The translations under genes and the position numbers were made by a program. A stretch of 64,000 bases of DNA from Mytilus trossulus (lineage: Eukaryota; Mollusca; Bivalvia; Mytilida; Mytilidae). The notes below the pieces were generated by a model. It was not told the DNA's origin. It was given only the letters and a program-made list of their open reading frames with translations, and ran no database searches. This document shows positions 63,001-64,000 of this stretch, piece by piece. The stretch's first letter is position 1, and every line of letters starts with the position of its first letter. The stretch lies in the NCBI RefSeq assembly GCF_036588685.1, contig NC_086375.1, positions 39,702,566 to 39,766,565 on the forward strand, written 5' to 3'.

Positions 63001-63531
63001 GTAATTGAGACCGCCGTTATTTTAAGCGGACTAGTTTGTATTCACAAGACATGACATTGCTGCTTACAGCACGGTATATTGATTATCTTATTACATCAAT
63101 AGTTCAAATACTGATGACTACCATTTGCTGGTATTGAAGTAACTTGAATGAAAGAATGAAATTTAAAAAAAATAAAACGAATGTGTTGCAATTAGTGAAG
63201 ATAAAGACATAATGTTAAAATTCTGTTTCCATATTAAGAATCTAAATGTTATCCTGTATTCAAATAACTCCAACTCTTTTTATTTATTCAGTTTTCTACA
63301 TAATGAGCATCAGATTTAACGACATATGATAATAACATATTAATTGAATCTTAAATTTAGTTGATGGCTATTGGACAAATTGGTCAGAATGGAGTATTTG
63401 TAGCAAGTCATGTGGAGGAGGTCTTGTGCTTAGAAATCGAACATGTTCCAATCCTGAACCGCTGTTTGGTGGTGACGACTGTATTGGAAACAATACCGAG
63501 AATAATTACTGCAACACTTATGAATGCCCAG
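31522..63531 (+). CDS. Type II membrane protein with SEA domains and at least 14 TSP1 repeats (3' end outside window)
   Basis: Twenty-two exons join in frame to 1635 residues with no stop reached. Order: acidic, Asn/Ser-rich, probably disordered cytoplasmic region (1-499, exon 1); KKKHHRR followed by a hydrophobic helix (about 539-563); SEA1 (568-708), TSP1-1, SEA2 (about 760-900), TSP1-2, then TSP1-3 to TSP1-14 of 57 residues each. There is no N-terminal signal peptide; with the basic cluster before the helix this predicts N-inside, C-outside. Every TSP1 has six cysteines or close to it, W-x-x-W motifs (C-mannosylation in the family) and C-x-x-[ST]-C-x-x-G (O-fucosylation). Junctions from the SEA exons on use symmetric phase 1 modules. 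An in-frame TAA at 31513-31515 fixes the start. I recognise no characterised protein with this layout; adhesion or recognition at the cell surface is an inference. Confidence 0.85.
34610..34740 (+). repeat. Dispersed family A, 3' half
   Basis: Contains 'ggcttctgacttgggacagg', the word near the 3' end of family A; compare the diverged version near 8820. Confidence 0.45.
35396..35540 (+). repeat. Dispersed family B, copy 3
   Basis: Core CGCCAGACGCGCGTTTCGTC followed by 'agactcatcagtgacactca' and 'gttgaggagcattgagga'. The right end of a 109-codon open frame at 35129-35458 falls inside it. Confidence 0.7.
37490..37745 (+). repeat. Three tandem 85-86 bp copies of a 3' splice site plus exon start
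   Basis: Copies begin near 37490, 37575 and 37661. Each has '[tc]atttctttatata', a T-rich tract, and then the start of exon 2 (CTGCAAT...GGAT-CCACTGGATATC). Copy 1 keeps TTTTAG|CCTGCAATG (AG at 37523-37524); copy 2 has TTTTATACTG and has lost the AG; copy 3 is the real acceptor (37694-37695). Confidence 0.9.
37696..37900 (+). CDS. Membrane protein exon 2: transmembrane exon
   Basis: Codes PAIRYHGSHWISSFGG, a Ser-rich linker, KSEKKKHHRRN and then a ~25-residue helix (IIVIILIAIALLAALAMIV and beyond), ending KEK. The acceptor is AATTTCAG|CCTGC and the donor AAAAAG|GTATGT. The acceptor and first ~50 coding bases are the third copy of a local 85-86 bp repeat. Confidence 0.88.
38175..38225 (+). 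repeat. Dispersed family G fragment
   Basis: 'aaaggcaacagtagtat' followed by a diverged 'ccgttgttaaaa' matches the start of the longer copy at 59268. Confidence 0.4.
39170..39352 (-). repeat. Dispersed family A, inverted copy
   Basis: The reverse complement reads 'agatataagaagatgaggta', 'tgagtgccaacgagacgact' and later 'gagccttggctcacacc', the 5' to 3' order of family A. Confidence 0.65.
39612..39692 (-). repeat. Dispersed family B, short inverted copy
   Basis: Reverse complement of the 'agactcatcagtgacgtt' and 'tgccagacgtcaatttcgtc' part of the core; the rest is missing. Confidence 0.55.
39741..39850 (+). repeat. Dispersed family A, 5' part
   Basis: 'gatataggaagatgtggtgt', 'gagtgccaattagacagctc', then 'ttaaagtacggcctt'. 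Lies 390 bp from an inverted copy of the same family, with a B copy between. Confidence 0.7.
40030..40660 (+). pseudogene. Relic of a reverse-transcriptase retroelement
   Basis: From 40075 the plus strand reads ASYLDLHLEIDNESRLITKL before a stop, and from about 40306 LVDRYGITVSQISDMF, with stops and frame changes between. I recall the SYLDL-x-L-x-IDN and LVDRYG blocks from reverse-transcriptase proteins annotated in bivalves. The non-coding part at 40440-40660 ('gtaccacatgtggagcagga', 'gtggggttcgtgtt', 'gagtttgactgtccctc') is the 3' region that usually follows. Broken beyond function. Confidence 0.55.
44172..44284 (+). CDS. SEA1 exon a
   Basis: Codes ALLRAHISLIIDNREFHDAL and on to SIAQPLCNE; the D-x-[TS]-S-x-E-F block is typical of SEA domains. 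The acceptor is TTTTTCAG|CACTG. By alignment with SEA2 the 3' border is GAG|GCAAGG, a GC donor. Confidence 0.85.
44285..44290 (+). other. Probable GC-AG intron donor (GCAAGG)
   Basis: The duplicated exon in SEA2 ends ATC|GTAAGA at the same codon. Here the matching bases are GAG|GCAAGG, and no alternative GT keeps the frame and length. GC donors with a strong AG|GCAAG context are a known minor class spliced by the U2 machinery. Confidence 0.75.
44824..44891 (+). CDS. SEA1 exon b
   Basis: 68 nt coding MHKYFLTSELTSFFVTCNV and IKM. The acceptor is TTTTCAG|ATGCA and the donor ATGGT|GTAAGT. Confidence 0.86.
45619..45860 (+). CDS. SEA1 exon c
   Basis: Codes DVDGKVGVFFDLDFLKN through VELPDRDKYLT. 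The G-K-V-G-V-F-F-D-L strand matches the SEA core strand where cleaved domains have G-S-V-V-V; no Ser is present. The donor is ACAA|GTGAGT. Confidence 0.88.
46213..46365 (+). CDS. TSP1-1 exon (short, 51 residues)
   Basis: Codes EWSTWSECSKTCGVGIQKR and on to CQHNPCP. Shorter than TSP1-3 to -14; it lacks the P-x-P-x-[YF]-GG-x-x-C segment. One NCT sequon. Acceptor TAATTCAG|AAGTG, donor CCAG|GTAAAT. Confidence 0.92.
46441..46760 (-). repeat. Poly(A) tract and inverted dispersed family E fragment
   Basis: A run of about 20 A begins near 46446. From about 46640 the reverse complement matches family E ('cgcttgatgtgtttgggctt', 'gataaatgactttcc'). Confidence 0.45.
47758..47850 (-). repeat. Dispersed family B, inverted copy
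   Basis: Reverse complement of the core: 'gagcgtcactgattagactt' and 'cgtgcgtctggcgtatcaaa' on the plus strand. Confidence 0.65.
48409..48521 (+). CDS. SEA2 exon a
   Basis: Codes ALLRAHSSLIIDNEEFNDVL through SIAKPLCYI. Acceptor TGTTTCAG|CCCTC, donor ATC|GTAAGA. Confidence 0.9.
48864..48931 (+). CDS. SEA2 exon b
   Basis: 68 nt coding MYRYFLSSDLASHFVKCDV and INM. Acceptor TTTTCAG|ATGTA, donor ATGAT|GTAAGT. Confidence 0.88.
49404..49645 (+). CDS. SEA2 exon c
   Basis: Codes NINGKVGIFFNLDFLKN through VELPDRHKYLT; the core strand again has G-K-V-G and no Ser. One NIT sequon. Acceptor TTTACAG|TAATA, donor ACAA|GTGAGT. Confidence 0.9.
50077..50229 (+). CDS. TSP1-2 exon (short, 51 residues)
   Basis: Codes EWSSWSKCSSSCGEGLQKR through CISDPCP, closest to TSP1-1 and of the same length. 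No N-glycan sequon. Acceptor TTATTAG|ACGAG, donor CCAG|GTTTGT. Confidence 0.92.
50476..51915. mobile_element. PIF/Harbinger-like non-autonomous element (1.44 kb)
   Basis: Ends GGCCGTGTTCACA and TGTGAACACGGCC are perfect inverted repeats of at least 13 bp, flanked by TAA at 50473-50475 and 51916-51918. Internal subterminal sequence is also partly symmetric (GTGTAACTCACACGTAAAC versus inverted GTTTACTCTACAC-type words). No transposase. A 13-G run lies near 50856. It fills most of the intron between TSP1-2 and TSP1-3. Confidence 0.68.
52127..52297 (+). CDS. TSP1-3 exon
   Basis: First full-length 57-residue repeat, DGKWGEWNHWEKCSMSCGKG through CQERDCP. No sequon. Acceptor GTTACAG|TTGAT, donor CCCA|GTAAAG. 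Confidence 0.94.
52898..53068 (+). CDS. TSP1-4 exon
   Basis: DGMWSEWNSWNDCSGSCGGG through CNDQPCP. No sequon. Acceptor ATTTCAG|TTGAT, donor CCAG|GTAACA. Confidence 0.95.
53441..53611 (+). CDS. TSP1-5 exon
   Basis: [20 protein letters not shown] through CGVEFCP. No sequon. Acceptor ATTTCAG|TTGAT, donor CCAG|GTATTT. Confidence 0.95.
54269..54439 (+). CDS. TSP1-6 exon
   Basis: DGGWTEWTKWSGCSMTCGIG through CDSIPCP. One NCT sequon. Acceptor TATTTAG|TTGAT, donor CCAA|GTAAGT. Confidence 0.95.
54634..54820 (+). repeat. Dispersed family A, long copy
   Basis: 'gatataagaagatgtaatat', 'gagtgacaatgagacatctc', 'ggtcaaaatacggtc', 'ttggctcacaccaaacaaca', 'gtaaaaccactcaaac'. The most complete copy here; lies between TSP1-6 and TSP1-7. 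Confidence 0.75.
55107..55277 (+). CDS. TSP1-7 exon
   Basis: HGEWSVWSEWTGCPVTCGRG through CNGKSCP. No sequon; His replaces the usual Asp at the start. Acceptor CAATAG|TACAT, donor CCCAG|GTTTGT. Confidence 0.94.
55436..55720 (+). repeat. Dispersed family E, long copy
   Basis: Contains 'gtgagaggtttagcggtata', 'attttctacatctgaaaatg', 'agtcaggaatatggcagttt' and 'tctcggagttcagtattttt', shared in diverged form with 27080-27330 and 60848-60930. The 91-codon open frame over it is a by-product of the repeat. Confidence 0.7.
56222..56375 (-). repeat. Dispersed family A, inverted copy
   Basis: Reverse complement of 'gatataggaagttgtggtgt', 'gagtgccaacgagacaactc', then 'aggtcaatgtacggcctt'. Confidence 0.7.
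56543..58390 (+). mobile_element. Helentron-like non-autonomous element (about 1.85 kb) with GACGACG microsatellite
   Basis: The 5' end has the palindrome AGGCTCTTAAGAGCCT followed by GCTCACCTTGG. The body has three direct repeats (56785-57260, 57261-57762, 57763 to about 58234) each starting 'gactataaagggcaataact'. A GACGACGGACG microsatellite (about 58237-58343) follows, then a strong hairpin GCTCACTTGGCCC-TTC-GGGCCAGGTGAGC and TAAAA. A microsatellite just inside a 3' hairpin is the layout described for DINE-1/pearl-type Helentrons. There is no Rep/helicase frame. An inverted 5' fragment lies at 19967-20252. Confidence 0.7.
58237..58343 (+). repeat. GACGACGGACG microsatellite
   Basis: Alternating GAC and GGAC units over about 105 bp, within the Helentron-like element. 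Confidence 0.95.
58417..58587 (+). CDS. TSP1-8 exon
   Basis: DGAWSGWSEWTECSLSCGIG through CNIISCP. First repeat with the R-NRT-C sequon. Acceptor ACCATAG|TTGAT has a poor pyrimidine tract; the Helentron-like element ends some 26 bp before it. Donor CCAA|GTATGT. Confidence 0.94.
58689..59238. mobile_element. hAT-like inverted-repeat element rich in GAGTACTCG
   Basis: TAGGGATGTCAA at the left and TTGCCATCCCTA at the right are inverted ends. Next to each end lie clusters of ACTCGAGTACTCG words, themselves palindromic. TAGGGATGGCAA-type ends occur in hAT elements. No clear 8 bp target duplication and no transposase. 550 bp, between TSP1-8 and TSP1-9. Confidence 0.55.
59268..59540 (+). repeat. 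Dispersed family G, long copy
   Basis: 'aaaggcaacagtagtattc', 'taacaaactaaaactgaggg', 'aaacgcattaaataaa', 'cacacacagaaacggactta'. A fragment occurs at 38175. Confidence 0.6.
59716..59890 (+). repeat. Dispersed family B, copy 6
   Basis: 'gcaagacgcgcgtttcgtct', 'agactcatccgtgacgctcg', 'gttgaagagcattgaggacc', and the same 'ccaaatac-actaaggtaa' tail as at 29425-29605. Confidence 0.7.
60041..60211 (+). CDS. TSP1-9 exon
   Basis: DGQWAEWNEWSECTVSCGKG through CNTNNCP. Sequons NRS and NET. Acceptor GTTGTAG|TTGAT, donor CCAG|GTATGT. Confidence 0.95.
60407..60577 (+). CDS. TSP1-10 exon
   Basis: DGNWSSWGDWQECNTTCGGG through CNDMLCP. Five sequons (NTT, NKT, NRT, NGT, NDT), the most of any repeat. Acceptor TCTACAG|TAGAC, donor CCAA|GTAAGA. 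Confidence 0.95.
60848..60930 (+). repeat. Dispersed family E, short copy
   Basis: 'tttccattcgttttatgtgt', 'tgccatttgataggggact' match the middle of the copy at 55436-55720. Confidence 0.55.
61246..61416 (+). CDS. TSP1-11 exon
   Basis: DGIWSNWNEWSACSSSCGGG through CNDDPCP. Sequons NRT and NKT. Acceptor TTTTCCCAG|TTGAT, donor CCAA|GTATGA. Confidence 0.95.
62258..62428 (+). CDS. TSP1-12 exon
   Basis: HGTWTEWSDWGDCDVSCGGG through CKSRNCP. Sequons NCS and NDT. Starts with His-Gly like TSP1-7. Acceptor TATTTAG|TTCAT, donor CCAA|GTAAGT. Confidence 0.95.
62633..62660 (+). pseudogene. Remnant of a TSP1 exon start
   Basis: After TCTCTTAAG the bases read TT GAT GGA TCA TGG TCA ACA TGT TAG, that is DGSWST then Cys and a stop, the exact start of a TSP1 exon behind an AG acceptor. 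Similarity ends after the stop. It lies between TSP1-12 and TSP1-13. Confidence 0.7.
62761..62931 (+). CDS. TSP1-13 exon
   Basis: DGSWTTWSSWDECSVSCGGG through CSDDKCP. Sequons NRS and NAT. Acceptor ATTTGTAG|TTGAT, donor CCAA|GTAAGT. The truncated exon start at 62633 most resembles this repeat (DGSW). Confidence 0.95.
63361..63531 (+). CDS. TSP1-14 exon, last in window
   Basis: DGYWTNWSEWSICSKSCGGG through CNTYECP. Sequons NWS, NRT and NNT. The donor CCAG|GTATAA shows the gene goes on; 63532-64000 is intron with nothing else recognised. Confidence 0.95.
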
Positions 63532-64000
63532 GTATAATTATGAAAGAAGTGAGGTTTCTTTCCTATGTCAGCATCGTATGGACTGTTTGTCAATACCTCT
63601 TTTCATTTTTGTTTACCTTCTTTAGAATATCCACGTGTATATCTGTAGTTATCTCTGTCACATTGTAAAACAACTTTAAATTTCAATTTTCTTAATGAAT
63701 TTTGATGGCACAACCATGCACACATACACTAAACCATGTCTTACAACAGGATAACGTAGGACAATGACAATATGAATTGCAAACGGAATGACAAATGGCA
63801 TGTTGGACACACAGTAAATCATCATAACACCCGTTGTCTTCATTTGGAAGTACTTATATGAAATTTGGAATATATTCGTCAATATCAAAATGTATTTGAT
63901 CATCATAGGAAGCCATGGCTATAAAATGATTCAGTATATAAGGACTCATCAACCTGTTATTTACCAATCATATTGTCTGTTTATTTGTCTAACTGACAAG

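Noticed and set aside
1..64000. tRNA, rRNA or bacterial operon features
   Set aside because: Read for cloverleaf-type and rRNA-like stretches; none recognised. Gene structure is clearly eukaryotic.

Overview
The window looks like nuclear DNA of a bivalve mollusc, most likely a mussel (Mytilidae). The reasons are AT-rich introns of 0.4-6 kb with GT-AG borders, metazoan protein families, and many dispersed repeats of kinds I associate with mussel genomes. The organism is an inference; the three gene models rest on reading frame, splice sites and phase, which agree at every junction inside the window.

Layout. (1) 264-5819, minus strand: a complete six-exon NIMA-related (NEK) Ser/Thr kinase of 380 residues. 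(2) 6138-22676, plus strand, divergent from it with 318 bp between start codons: a complete nine-exon PLP-dependent D-cysteine desulfhydrase/ACC-deaminase-family enzyme of 385 residues. Its second intron is almost entirely a 5.8 kb minisatellite (10531-16375). (3) 22677-31521: intergenic DNA with a diverged tandem duplication and dispersed repeats. (4) 31522 to beyond the right edge, plus strand: a large type II membrane protein, with a 499-residue acidic cytoplasmic region in one exon, one transmembrane helix, two SEA+TSP1 modules, then at least twelve single-exon TSP1 repeats. 1635 residues lie in the window and no stop codon is reached.

Most striking signal. The minisatellite unit is the last ~33 coding bases of exon 2 of the desulfhydrase (the codons up to and including the PLP lysine) plus the 5' splice site and first intron bases. 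The gene therefore carries its own 5' splice site in roughly 140 tandem near-copies; only the first gives an open reading frame. A smaller version occurs in the membrane-protein gene, where the 3' splice site and start of the transmembrane exon are present three times in 85-86 bp units. One degenerate copy keeps an AG and would yield a membrane-less isoform.

Mobile DNA. I see two ~1.45 kb PIF/Harbinger-like elements with matching 3 bp target duplications, a TTAA-flanked inverted-repeat element, a hAT-like element rich in GAGTACTCG, a 1.85 kb Helentron-like element ending about 25 bp before a TSP1 exon, two retroelement relics and several dispersed families. No CRISPR, rRNA, tRNA or virus-derived gene was recognised. 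The three genes show no obvious functional link to one another.
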